9,303 nt of DNA. Origin: RCIO01 sp035555795. Lineage in GTDB: Bacteria > Pseudomonadota > Alphaproteobacteria > Rhizobiales > Rhizobiaceae. The translations under genes and the position numbers were made by a program. The DNA lies in the NCBI GenBank assembly GCA_035555795.1, contig DATMGE010000043.1, forward strand, positions 1-9,303, written 5' to 3'. Position 1 is the first letter of the stretch. Each line of letters opens with the position of its first letter. Positions 1 to 5,796 of the stretch are shown piece after piece. A model generated the notes under the pieces. It did no database searches and had not been told where the DNA came from. It saw only the letters and a list, made by a program, of their open reading frames with translations.

Positions 1-935
1 GCAAGGGTCACAGCGGGAAAGAGCGCACGCACTTCGTCAGTGGCGCGGATGGCGCAGCCGGCTTCGGCGAGCGCGGTCAGGATCGGTACCAGATGCGTGT
101 CCTTCACCGCGCGGTCGACAAGCAGTGTTTCGGTGGCGCCGCAGACGCCGGTGCGCCGCATCTTTGCATTGACGGCGATCTTCACCGCCATGTCGAGCTG
201 CGCCGACCGGTCGATATAGAGATGGCAGATGCCCTCCAGATGGGCGAAGACCGGCACGCGCGCCTCGTTCTGCACGCGCTCCACCAGGCTGCGGCCGCCG
301 CGCGGCACGATCACGTCGAGATTGCCGCCCAGCCCCTTCAGCATTTCGCCGACGGCCGCGCGGTCGGTCGTGGGGACAAGCTGGATCGCATCCGCGGGCA
401 ACTTCGCCGCCTTCAGCCCCTCCACCATGCAGGCATGGATGGCGGCCGAGGAATTGGCCGAATCCGAGCCGCCGCGCAGGATCACGGCATTGCCGGCCTT
501 GAGACAAAGCGCACCGGCATCGGCCGTCACATTGGGCCGGCTCTCATAGATCACGCCGATGACGCCGAGCGGCGTGCGCACGCGCTCGATATGGAGGCCG
601 TTGGGGCGATCCCATTCGGCAATCACCGCACCGACGGGATCGGGCAGTTCGGCGATCTGGCGGATACCGTCGGCCATGGCGCGGACCCGGTCTGGCGTCA
701 GCTTGAGGCGGTCCATCATGGCGGGCGAAAGCCCCGCCTCCTCGCCATTGGCCATGTCGACCACATTGGCGTCGAGGATCGCCTGTTCGTTACGGCGAAC
801 GGCATCGGCCATGGCGATCAGCGCCGCATGCTTGCGTTCCGCGCTTGCGGTCGCCAGCGGCCGCGCGGCGGCGCGCGCGTTGCGGCCGATATCCGCCATG
901 ATCGCGGCAATGTCCTGCTTGTTCTTGTCGAGCAT
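1..935 (-). CDS. proA: Gamma-glutamyl phosphate reductase (glutamate-5-semialdehyde dehydrogenase), 3' end cut by window edge
   Basis: Second enzyme of proline synthesis: NADPH-dependent reduction of glutamyl-5-phosphate to glutamate-5-semialdehyde in the cytoplasm. Translation from the ATG at 935 gives 311 open codons down to base 3 with no stop, about three quarters of the usual 415-430 residues. Visible family motifs are TPLGVIGVIYESRPNVT (residues 121-137), LRGGSDSANS (153-162), VPRGGRSL (210-217), the HLEGICHLY segment (232-240) and RTGVCGATETLLV (261-273), whose Cys265 is the expected catalytic thiol of the aldehyde dehydrogenase fold. The start lies two bases after the proB stop (TGA-TC-ATG), so the two genes are almost certainly translationally coupled and ProA is made with its kinase partner. 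The missing C-terminus lies to the left of the window. Identification is secure. Confidence 0.97.
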   Translation of the reverse strand, partial: MLDKNKQDIAAIMADIGRNARAAARPLATASAERKHAALIAMADAVRRNEQAILDANVVDMANGEEAGLSPAMMDRLKLTPDRVRAMADGIRQIAELPDPVGAVIAEWDRPNGLHIERVRTPLGVIGVIYESRPNVTADAGALCLKAGNAVILRGGSDSANSSAAIHACMVEGLKAAKLPADAIQLVPTTDRAAVGEMLKGLGGNLDVIVPRGGRSLVERVQNEARVPVFAHLEGICHLYIDRSAQLDMAVKIAVNAKMRRTGVCGATETLLVDRAVKDTHLVPILTALAEAGCAIRATDEVRALFPAVTL

Positions 936-937
936 GA

Positions 938-2086
938 TCAGCCCTCCGCTTCCTCTGCGTCGCGCCTTCCGGCGGATCGGGAAATGACAAGGTCGTCGCG
1001 ATGGACCATCGCGGACCGTCCCTCATAGCCGAGCGCGGCGGCGATGGCAGCCGTCTTGAGACCGGCAATCCTTACGGCATCGGCGGCATCATAGGCAACC
1101 AGCCCGCGTGCGATCTCGCCACCCTCCGGGCCGACGACCGCCACTGTGTCGCCGCGCGAAAAGTCGCCGGAGACGAGCGTCACGCCGGCCGGCAGCAAGG
1201 ATTTGCCCCGCATCAGCGCAGCCTCCGCACCGGCATCCACGACGAGCCGGCCGGCCGGCTCGAGATTGCCGGCGATCCACGTCTTGTAGCCCTTCACCGG
1301 CCGGTCGCTGGGGGCGAAGAAGGTGGCGCGCTCGCCGCGCTCAATCGCCGCAAGCGGGTTCATCCTGTTGCCGGCGGTGATGATCATCGCGGTTCCCGCG
1401 GCGGTGGCGATCTTGCCCGCATCGATCTTGGTGCGCATCCCGCCGCGCGAATATTCCGACGCCGCAGCACCCGCCATCGCCTCGATCTCCGGCGTGATCA
1501 TCGCCACATGCGCGATGAACTCGGCATCGGGCCGAAGCGCGGGCGGTGCCGTGTAGAGCCCGTCAATGTCGGAGAGCAGCACCAGAAGGTCTGCGCCCAT
1601 CATCGTGGCGACGCGCGCTGCCAGCCGGTCATTGTCGCCATAGCGGATCTCGGTCGTGGCGACGGTGTCGTTCTCGTTGATGACGGGCACCGCGCCGAGC
1701 TTGAGCAGCGTGCCGATGGTCGCGCGCGCATTGAGATAGCGGCGGCGCTCCTCGGTATCGCCCAGCGTCACGAGGACCTGGCCTGAATTCAACCCGCAGC
1801 GGTGCAGCTCGCGCGACCATGCGCCGGCAAGCTCGATCTGCCCCACGGCGGCGGCGGCCTGGCTTTCCTCAAGCTTCAGCGTGCCCGACGGCAGGCCCAG
1901 CAGGCTGCGGCCGAGCGCGATGGCGCCGGACGAAACGACCAGCATCTGCGTGCCGCGCTTCGACAGGGCGGCGATGTCGTCCACCAGCGCGGCGAGCCAT
2001 TCGGTGCGCAGTCCGCTCTTCCGGTCGACCAGAAGGGCGGAACCGATCTTCACGGTGATGCGGCGATAGGAGGAAAGCGATGTCAT
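938..2086 (-). CDS. proB: Glutamate 5-kinase (AAK kinase + PUA domain)
   Basis: Catalyses the first, normally proline-feedback-inhibited step of proline synthesis, ATP + glutamate to glutamyl-5-phosphate. The 382-residue product has the full bacterial architecture: an amino-acid kinase domain (about 8-260) with VKIGSALLVD near the N-terminus, VVSSGAIALGR (50-60), GAVPVINENDTVAT (131-144), GDNDRLAARVA (150-160), LLSDIDGLYT (170-179) and GGMRTKIDAGK (215-225), then a C-terminal PUA domain (about 278-355). The start at 2086 is chosen because the preceding in-frame codons (back to 2242) encode Arg/Ser-rich sequence unlike the family and overlap obgE; the homologous part begins at MTSLSSYRRITVKIG. 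No strong Shine-Dalgarno precedes it, so expression may rely on coupling to obgE, whose stop is 55 bp upstream. Proline feedback is known for the family, not shown here. Confidence 0.97.
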   Translation of the reverse strand: MTSLSSYRRITVKIGSALLVDRKSGLRTEWLAALVDDIAALSKRGTQMLVVSSGAIALGRSLLGLPSGTLKLEESQAAAAVGQIELAGAWSRELHRCGLNSGQVLVTLGDTEERRRYLNARATIGTLLKLGAVPVINENDTVATTEIRYGDNDRLAARVATMMGADLLVLLSDIDGLYTAPPALRPDAEFIAHVAMITPEIEAMAGAAASEYSRGGMRTKIDAGKIATAAGTAMIITAGNRMNPLAAIERGERATFFAPSDRPVKGYKTWIAGNLEPAGRLVVDAGAEAALMRGKSLLPAGVTLVSGDFSRGDTVAVVGPEGGEIARGLVAYDAADAVRIAGLKTAAIAAALGYEGRSAMVHRDDLVISRSAGRRDAEEAEG

Positions 2087-2141
2087 CGAGAAACGGCCGG
2101 ACGGAATGCTGCTTGAAGGTGAATGCCCATGGATGCGTGCT

Positions 2142-3176
2142 CTACTTCGCCCAGCGCGGGTCGGCCTCGGTCCTGGCCTCGCGCAGGCGGGTCTCGCCGA
2201 TCTCGGCGGCGAGCGCGCGCAATGCAGCCTCCACCCCCTCATGGGTGACGGCCGAGAGCACCAGCGGCGTGCGGCCGGCGGCGCGCTTCAGGGCAGCGAG
2301 CTTCTTCTTGCGCGCTTCGGGTTCCAGCGTGTCGGCCTGGCTGAGCGCGACGATCTCCGGCTTCTCCGCCAGCCCATTGCCATAGGCTTCGAGCTCGGCG
2401 CGAACCGTCTTGTAGGCCTTGCCGGGGTTCTCCTCGACGGCTGAGACGAGATGCAGCAGAACGCGCGTGCGCTCGACATGGCCGAGGAAGCGGTCGCCGA
2501 TGCCGACGCCTTCATGCGCGCCCTCGATGAGACCGGGAATGTCGGCCAGCACGAATTCGCGACTGTCGATGCGCGCAACCCCCAACCCCGGATGGAGCGT
2601 GGTGAAGGGATAATCCGCGATCTTGGGTTTGGCGGCCGTGACGGCGGCAAGGAAGGTGGACTTGCCGGCATTGGGCAGGCCGACCAGCCCGGCATCGGCG
2701 ATCAGCTTGAGCCGCAGCCATATATTGCGCTCGTCGCCCGGCAGGCCGGGATTGGCGCGGCGCGGCGCCTGGTTGGTCGAGGTCTTGAAATGCTGGTTGC
2801 CGAAGCCGCCATTGCCGCCTTTGGCGAGCAGGAAACGCTGGCCCACCTCGGTGAGGTCGCAGATCAGCGTTTCATTGTCTTCCTCGAATATCTGCGTGCC
2901 GGCAGGCACCTTCAGCGTCACGTCCGCGCCTTTCGCCCCGGTGCGGTTGCGGCCCATGCCATGGGTGCCCGTCTGCGCCTTGAAATGCTGCTGGTAGCGA
3001 TAGTCGATCAGCGTGTTGAGCCCATCGACGGCCTCCGCCCAGACATCGCCGCCACGGCCGCCATCGCCGCCGTCGGGGCCGCCGAACTCGATGAACTTCT
3101 CGCGCCGGAACGACACCGAACCGGCGCCCCCGTCGCCGGAGCGGATATAGACCTTGGCCTGATCGAGGAATTTCAT
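2142..3176 (-). CDS. obgE: Obg/CgtA family ribosome-assembly GTPase
   Basis: Obg proteins bind GTP/GDP weakly, associate with the 50S subunit late in its assembly and link growth to (p)ppGpp and replication. The 344-residue product starts MKFLDQAKVY. The glycine-rich Obg fold fills about 1-158 (SGDGGAGSVSFRREKF, GGPDGGDGGRGGDV, LAKGGNGGFGN). The G domain follows: G1 GLPNAGKST (166-174), G2 region DYPFTTLHPGLG (188-199), G3 ADIPGLIEGAHEG (211-223) and G5-like SAV (308-310). The G4 motif, usually NKxD, reads SQAD (279-282). There is no C-terminal OCT domain or acidic tail; the protein ends shortly after the G domain. The start at 3176 matches the conserved family N-terminus and has GGAAG about 10 bases upstream; the frame upstream (to 3311) is an unrelated overlap with the acetyltransferase gene. 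It sits between the L21/L27-acetyltransferase block and proBA, the usual order in Hyphomicrobiales. Confidence 0.97.
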   Translation of the reverse strand: MKFLDQAKVYIRSGDGGAGSVSFRREKFIEFGGPDGGDGGRGGDVWAEAVDGLNTLIDYRYQQHFKAQTGTHGMGRNRTGAKGADVTLKVPAGTQIFEEDNETLICDLTEVGQRFLLAKGGNGGFGNQHFKTSTNQAPRRANPGLPGDERNIWLRLKLIADAGLVGLPNAGKSTFLAAVTAAKPKIADYPFTTLHPGLGVARIDSREFVLADIPGLIEGAHEGVGIGDRFLGHVERTRVLLHLVSAVEENPGKAYKTVRAELEAYGNGLAEKPEIVALSQADTLEPEARKKKLAALKRAAGRTPLVLSAVTHEGVEAALRALAAEIGETRLREARTEADPRWAK

Positions 3177-3205
3177 CTGCTTGGCACTTCCAGCTTGAGA
3201 ATGGT

Positions 3206-3238
3206 GCTCTAGCGCAAGCGCGCGGCCGGCGCGAGAGC
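3206..3238 (-). other. GC-rich stem-loop between the first acetyltransferase and obgE
   Basis: An outer pairing GCTCT/AGAGC (3206-3210 with 3234-3238) encloses an immediately adjacent CGCGC/GCGCG stem (3219-3223 with 3229-3233) and an unpaired asymmetric stretch. It lies between the acetyltransferase stop and the obgE start. There is no U-tract on either strand, so it is not a canonical terminator; it may be an RNA processing or attenuation structure in the operon transcript, or have no role. Confidence 0.3.
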
Positions 3239-3258
3239 GGAATTGAGCGAGGCGGCGC

Positions 3259-3849
3259 TCACGCCGCCGCCCAGCTCTTGAGGCTGGCCCAGGTCTTGCG
3301 GTCGAGCACATAGCGCTCGACCGCGACGCGACCCGCGGCCAGCGAGTGGATCATGCCCTGCCCCACATAGTGGAAGCCGCATTTCTGGATCACCCGCCGC
3401 GACGCCGGATTGATGACCCGGCATGACGCCTGCACCAGCCGCACCTCGCTGGCGCGGAAGCCGTGGTCGACCAGCGCGTGGGCGGCCTCGGTGGCATAGC
3501 CGCGACCCCACCAGGCTTCGCCGATCCAGTAGCCGAGCTCCAGCCCGTGCGGCACCGCGTTCAGCGCCGCGCAGCCGATGAAAGCGCCATTGTCGCCCAG
3601 GGTGAGCGCATAGACGCATCCGTCGGCGCGCGCCGCCGATGCCGCGACAAAGGCTTCGGCCTCGGCCTCGCCATAGGGATGCGGCATGCGCGCCAGCATC
3701 TCGGCGATGCGGCGGCTTGCGGCGAGGCGGGCAAGGTCGGGAACGTCGTCCCCATGCGGCGGCCGCATGACGAGACGTTCCGTCACCAGAATCGGACATG
3801 CGGTGAGCGAGGAACTGCCTTCCTCTTCGTCTTCCGCTGCGAGCACCAT
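3259..3849 (-). CDS. GNAT-family N-acetyltransferase, RimJ/RimL-like
   Basis: A 196-residue protein of the GNAT superfamily, acetyl-CoA-dependent transferases. The RimJ/RimL-like layout is visible: a TERLVMRPPHGDDVPDLARL opening (residues 23-42), the central GLELGYWIGEAWWGRGYATEA block (102-121), where WGRGYATEA is the acetyl-CoA pyrophosphate-binding motif, and the VINPASRRVIQKCGF segment (145-159) typical of the C-terminal motif B. An acidic stretch, AEDEEE (5-10), precedes the domain. GAGGGAAAG ends six bases before the ATG at 3849 and supports the start. It lies downstream of a second, similar acetyltransferase (3968-4507) and upstream of obgE. The substrate cannot be read from the sequence; modification of a ribosomal-protein N-terminus, as RimJ/RimL/RimI do, is a context-based guess, and small-molecule acetylation is equally possible. 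Confidence 0.88.
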   Translation of the reverse strand: MVLAAEDEEEGSSSLTACPILVTERLVMRPPHGDDVPDLARLAASRRIAEMLARMPHPYGEAEAEAFVAASAARADGCVYALTLGDNGAFIGCAALNAVPHGLELGYWIGEAWWGRGYATEAAHALVDHGFRASEVRLVQASCRVINPASRRVIQKCGFHYVGQGMIHSLAAGRVAVERYVLDRKTWASLKSWAAA

Positions 3850-3865
3850 CGTCTTTCCCTCGCTG

Positions 3866-3911
3866 GAGCATTTTGCAGCCAGACGGAATCGTCTGGCGTC
3901 ACGCGAATGCT
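3866..3911. repeat. Palindromic intergenic repeat, copy 1 (complete)
   Basis: AGCATTTTGCAG is followed by a perfect 8-bp inverted repeat, GCCAGACG (3878-3885) / CGTCTGGC (3890-3897), with GAAT as the loop; outer arms AGCATT (3867-3872) and AATGCT (3906-3911) also pair. The apex holds a GAATC (GANTC) site at 3886-3890. Diverged relatives occur at 6609-6650 and 8049-8086. It resembles the short palindromic intergenic elements common in Hyphomicrobiales chromosomes. It lies 17 bp upstream of the acetyltransferase start at 3849. Confidence 0.75.
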
Positions 3912-3925
3912 GCTAAACCAGGCGA

Positions 3926-3958
3926 GAGCAGCGGGCGTTCTGACGAGCCCCGCTGCTC
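3926..3958 (-). terminator. Perfect 10-bp stem-loop just after the second acetyltransferase
   Basis: GAGCAGCGGG (3926-3935) and CCCGCTGCTC (3949-3958) form a perfect 10-bp inverted repeat around a 13-base loop, nine bases 3' of the stop at 3968 on the minus strand. No T-run follows it on that strand, so it is at best a weak or factor-assisted terminator, or an mRNA 3'-end stabiliser or processing structure inside the operon. Confidence 0.45.
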
Positions 3959-3967
3959 CTGCGCCGC

Positions 3968-4507
3968 TCACGCGGCAGCCATCTCTTCATCTTCGGATAG
4001 GCACAGGCCATCCAGCGCCAGCCGCGTCGTCAGCGTCTGCACGGCGGTTCCACGCGAGCGTGAATAGGTCTGGCTCGTGCCCGTCAGGTGGAAACCGAGC
4101 TTTTCCTGAACGCGCAGGGATGCCGGATTGTCGACGAAGACCGACGACCGGATGCCCGTGATCGGACGCGTCGCGGCCGCATGGGCGATCAGCCGGCCGG
4201 CGGCTTCGGTCATGAAGCCATGGCCATGCCACGGCTCCGCCAGCCAGTAGCCGAGACGCGGCTCGTCGCCGCCGCCATCGAGCGAGACGACGCCGATCAG
4301 GCGCTCGCGATGGATCGTATAGACGAGGCTTTCCGGCGCGGCCGAAGCCGCCGCGATCCAGTCCTCGGCATCCTCGATATGGTAGGGAAACGGCACCGGA
4401 CCGAGCATGCGGGCAACGTTCCAGTTGGCAAGACCGGCGGCGATCTCTTCCGCATCGAGCCAGGTCGGCGTGCGCAGGGTCAGGCGGCTTGAAACGAGGA
4501 CGTGCAT
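3968..4507 (-). CDS. GNAT-family N-acetyltransferase, RimJ/RimL-like (second of a tandem pair)
   Basis: A 179-residue GNAT protein with the same layout as its neighbour at 3259-3849: SSRLTLRTPTWLDAEEI near the N-terminus (residues 6-22), PRLGYWLAEPWHGHGFMTEA (83-102), where HGHGFMTEA occupies the acetyl-CoA-binding motif, and VDNPASLRVQEKLGFHLTG (125-143). The C-terminus is acidic then Ala-rich. The ATG at 4507 is preceded by GGAG seven bases upstream, a good ribosome site; longer readings back to 4750 would run through the rpmA terminator and part of rpmA and are rejected. The rpmA terminator ends only about 20 bases before this start and I see no convincing promoter between, so expression probably depends on terminator read-through or a promoter I cannot recognise. 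The two neighbours share motifs and may be an old duplication. Substrate unknown. Confidence 0.88.
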   Translation of the reverse strand: MHVLVSSRLTLRTPTWLDAEEIAAGLANWNVARMLGPVPFPYHIEDAEDWIAAASAAPESLVYTIHRERLIGVVSLDGGGDEPRLGYWLAEPWHGHGFMTEAAGRLIAHAAATRPITGIRSSVFVDNPASLRVQEKLGFHLTGTSQTYSRSRGTAVQTLTTRLALDGLCLSEDEEMAAA

Positions 4508-4526
4508 GGCGGAACTCCAGGCATGG

Positions 4527-4558
4527 AAAAAGGGGAGATGGACCGCCCATCTCCCCTT
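4527..4558 (-). terminator. Intrinsic terminator of the rplU-rpmA transcript
   Basis: A perfect 12-bp inverted repeat, AAGGGGAGATGG (4530-4541) / CCATCTCCCCTT (4547-4558), with a five-base loop, is followed on the minus strand by a run of five T (4531-4527). It lies about 70 bases after the rpmA stop. This is a textbook Rho-independent terminator, and it acts directly before the ribosome binding site of the acetyltransferase starting at 4507. Confidence 0.9.
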
Positions 4559-4568
4559 GATCTCAATC

Positions 4569-4612
4569 CTGGCTCTGCCAGACACCGGACCCCGAAAGAC
4601 GGGCGCCGGTGT
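4569..4612 (-). other. Two abutting stem-loops in the rpmA 3' untranslated region
   Basis: ACACCGG/CCGGTGT (4582-4588 with 4606-4612), with an inner CCCG/CGGG stem, and directly next to it CTGGC/GCCAG (4569-4573 with 4577-4581, three-base loop). They lie between the rpmA stop and the intrinsic terminator, so the mRNA ends in three stem-loops in a row. They may protect the ribosomal-protein message from 3' exonucleases; no function is shown. Confidence 0.55.
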
Positions 4613-4628
4613 TATGGTGCGGAACCGG

Positions 4629-4898
4629 CTACTCCGCGGCTTCGGCGGCTGGGGCCACCGATACGTAAGTGCGACCGTTGGCTTTGGTGCGGAAGGAAAC
4701 CGCACCGGCCTCAAGCGCGAAAAGCGTATGGTCCTTGCCCATGCCGACATTCACGCCCGGGTGCCACTTGGTGCCGCGTTGACGAATGATAATGTTGCCG
4801 GCGCGAACGACTTCGCCGCCGAACTTCTTGACGCCAAGGCGCTTGGATTCGGAATCGCGACCGTTACGCGACGAACCGCCAGCTTTCTTGTGTGCCAT
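4629..4898 (-). CDS. rpmA: 50S ribosomal protein L27
   Basis: An 89-residue basic protein, the normal length for bacterial L27, which lies near the peptidyl-transferase centre and contacts tRNA with its N-terminus. It begins MAHKKAGGSSRNGRDSESKR and contains the family core GVKKFGGEVVRAGNIIIRQR (22-41) and GTKWHPGVNVGMGKDHTLFA (42-61). It lacks the cleaved N-terminal extension found in Firmicutes. AAAGGAGC ends seven bases before the ATG and fixes the start. It is the second gene of the rplU-rpmA operon, 79 bp after rplU, and is followed by the stem-loops and terminator at 4527-4612. Identification is secure. Confidence 0.98.
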   Translation of the reverse strand: MAHKKAGGSSRNGRDSESKRLGVKKFGGEVVRAGNIIIRQRGTKWHPGVNVGMGKDHTLFALEAGAVSFRTKANGRTYVSVAPAAEAAE

Positions 4899-4939
4899 AG
4901 TCTTGCTCCTTTGCGCCCTGCGGCGCCTTCAGTCCTTAT

Positions 4940-4955
4940 GAACGCATTCGCGTTC
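4940..4955 (-). other. Small hairpin between rplU and rpmA
   Basis: GAACGC (4940-4945) and GCGTTC (4950-4955) pair around ATTC. It lies in the 79-bp gap between the two ribosomal-protein genes with no T-run. It could modulate relative expression or be a processing site; support is only the perfect short symmetry. Confidence 0.3.
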
Positions 4956-4977
4956 CGTGTCCAATCGTAAACCGACC

Positions 4978-5613
4978 TTACTTCTTGGCCAGTTCCTTCG
5001 CCTGCTCGCGCCAGTCGGCGATCTGCTCGCTGCTGAAGGGCATCGCCTCGTCGATACGGGCGATATCCTCGTCGGTGAACGCCGCGATCTGCGCGAAGGT
5101 GGTGATGCCCTGCTCCTTGAGCTGGCCGGCAGCCACCGGGCCGATGCCCTTGATCGCCTCGATGTCGTCGGCCTCGCCAGCGGGCGGGGTGAACAGCGGC
5201 GCCGGAGCGGCGGTTTCCGCCTTGGCTGCCTTCTTCGCCGCGGGCTTCTCGGCCGCCTTACCCTCGGCCTTCGCCGCAGGCTTCTTCGACGGCTTCTGGC
5301 CGTTCGTCAGGATCTCCGAGATGCGCACTGTGGTGAGCAACTGGCGATGGCCGCGCTTGCGGCGCGAATTCTGGCGGCGGCGCTTCTTGAAGGCGATGAC
5401 CTTCTCGCCACGGCCCTGCTCGACGATCTCCGCCGTTACCAGCGCGCCTTCCACGAAGGGAGCGCCGAAGGTCACGTCGTCGCCATTGCCGAAGGCCAGC
5501 ACGTGGCCGATCTCGACGATGTCGCCGGCCTCGCCGGTGAGATTTCCGATCTGCAATACGTCATCGGCTGCAACGCGATACTGCTTGCCGCCGGACTTGA
5601 TGACTGCGAACAT
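4978..5613 (-). CDS. rplU: 50S ribosomal protein L21 with C-terminal helix-hairpin-helix extension
   Basis: Residues 1-103 are a complete L21, a 50S protein that binds 23S rRNA: MFAVIKSGGKQYRV at the start, then the family signature region AFKKRRRQNSRRKRGHRQ (74-91) and LTTVRISEIL (93-102). Typical L21 stops there at about 103 residues; this one continues to 211. A Lys/Ala/Pro-rich linker (about 104-147) leads to a compact domain (148-208) whose DDIEAIKGIGPVAAGQLKEQ (149-168) looks like a helix-hairpin-helix, followed by GITTFAQIAAFTDEDIARID (169-188). Such extended L21 proteins are, as I recall, common in Hyphomicrobiales. AAAGG lies about ten bases before the ATG at 5613. It is the first gene of the rplU-rpmA operon, behind a promoter at 5766-5794 and a leader of about 146 bases. 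The role of the extension is unknown; HHH folds usually bind nucleic acid. Confidence 0.97.
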   Translation of the reverse strand: MFAVIKSGGKQYRVAADDVLQIGNLTGEAGDIVEIGHVLAFGNGDDVTFGAPFVEGALVTAEIVEQGRGEKVIAFKKRRRQNSRRKRGHRQLLTTVRISEILTNGQKPSKKPAAKAEGKAAEKPAAKKAAKAETAAPAPLFTPPAGEADDIEAIKGIGPVAAGQLKEQGITTFAQIAAFTDEDIARIDEAMPFSSEQIADWREQAKELAKK

Positions 5614-5646
5614 TTGTTTGCCTTTCGCTTGTTCGGTCCAGCCTGA

Positions 5647-5734
5647 CCCGCGAACGGGGCGGCCGTCTTTTTATCAGTCGTTTCCGGGTTCCTGCCTTGC
5701 ATGAGGCCCGATGGCCCACGCAAAGCAAACCCGG
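5647..5734 (-). promoter_or_regulatory. Structured 5' leader of the rplU-rpmA mRNA (candidate autoregulatory element)
   Basis: In the minus-strand transcript, CCGGGTT and AACCCGG (plus 5728-5734 and 5684-5690) close a long imperfect stem. Inside, TGC/GCA, then TTGCGTG/CATGCAA (one G-U pair) and GGCC/GGCC stack towards an AUCG loop, with only small bulges, giving a hairpin of about 51 nucleotides. A second small hairpin, CCCG-UUCG-CGGG, lies at 5647-5658, about 34 bases before the start codon. Long structured leaders in ribosomal-protein operons often carry a binding site for one of the encoded proteins; that this one does is inference. Confidence 0.5.
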
Positions 5735-5765
5735 CGCGGAGGGGACTCCACGCCGGACGCTGGGG

Positions 5766-5794
5766 CAGATACGCGACAGACGGCGCAGAGTCAA
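5766..5794 (-). promoter_or_regulatory. Promoter of rplU-rpmA
   Basis: On the minus strand TTGACT (5794-5789), a 17-base spacer, then TATCTG (5771-5766) fit the sigma-70 pattern used in alphaproteobacteria (TTGAC-N17-TAT). Transcription would start near 5759, giving a leader of about 146 nucleotides. It is the best match in the intergenic region and sits where a strong ribosomal-protein promoter is expected. Confidence 0.65.
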
Positions 5795-5796
5795 GA

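Noticed and set aside
93..1028. Long plus-strand open frame antisense to proA (also 1001-1786 antisense to proB and 2451-3212 antisense to obgE)
   Set aside because: High-GC genes leave long open antisense frames. These translate to His/Arg/Gly-rich sequence with no motifs, while the opposite strand encodes complete, recognisable enzymes.
2087..2242. Upstream extension of proB into obgE
   Set aside because: The added residues are Arg/Ser-rich and unlike the ProB family; homology starts at the ATG at 2086.
4508..4750. Upstream extension of the second acetyltransferase
   Set aside because: Would cover the rpmA terminator, the 3' stem-loops and the 3' end of rpmA; a good ribosome site precedes the ATG at 4507.
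5655..5675. Plus-strand terminator (short CCCG/CGGG stem followed downstream by TTTTT at 5669-5673)
   Set aside because: The stem is only 4 bp, it is separated from the T-run by 10 bases, and no plus-strand gene lies upstream.
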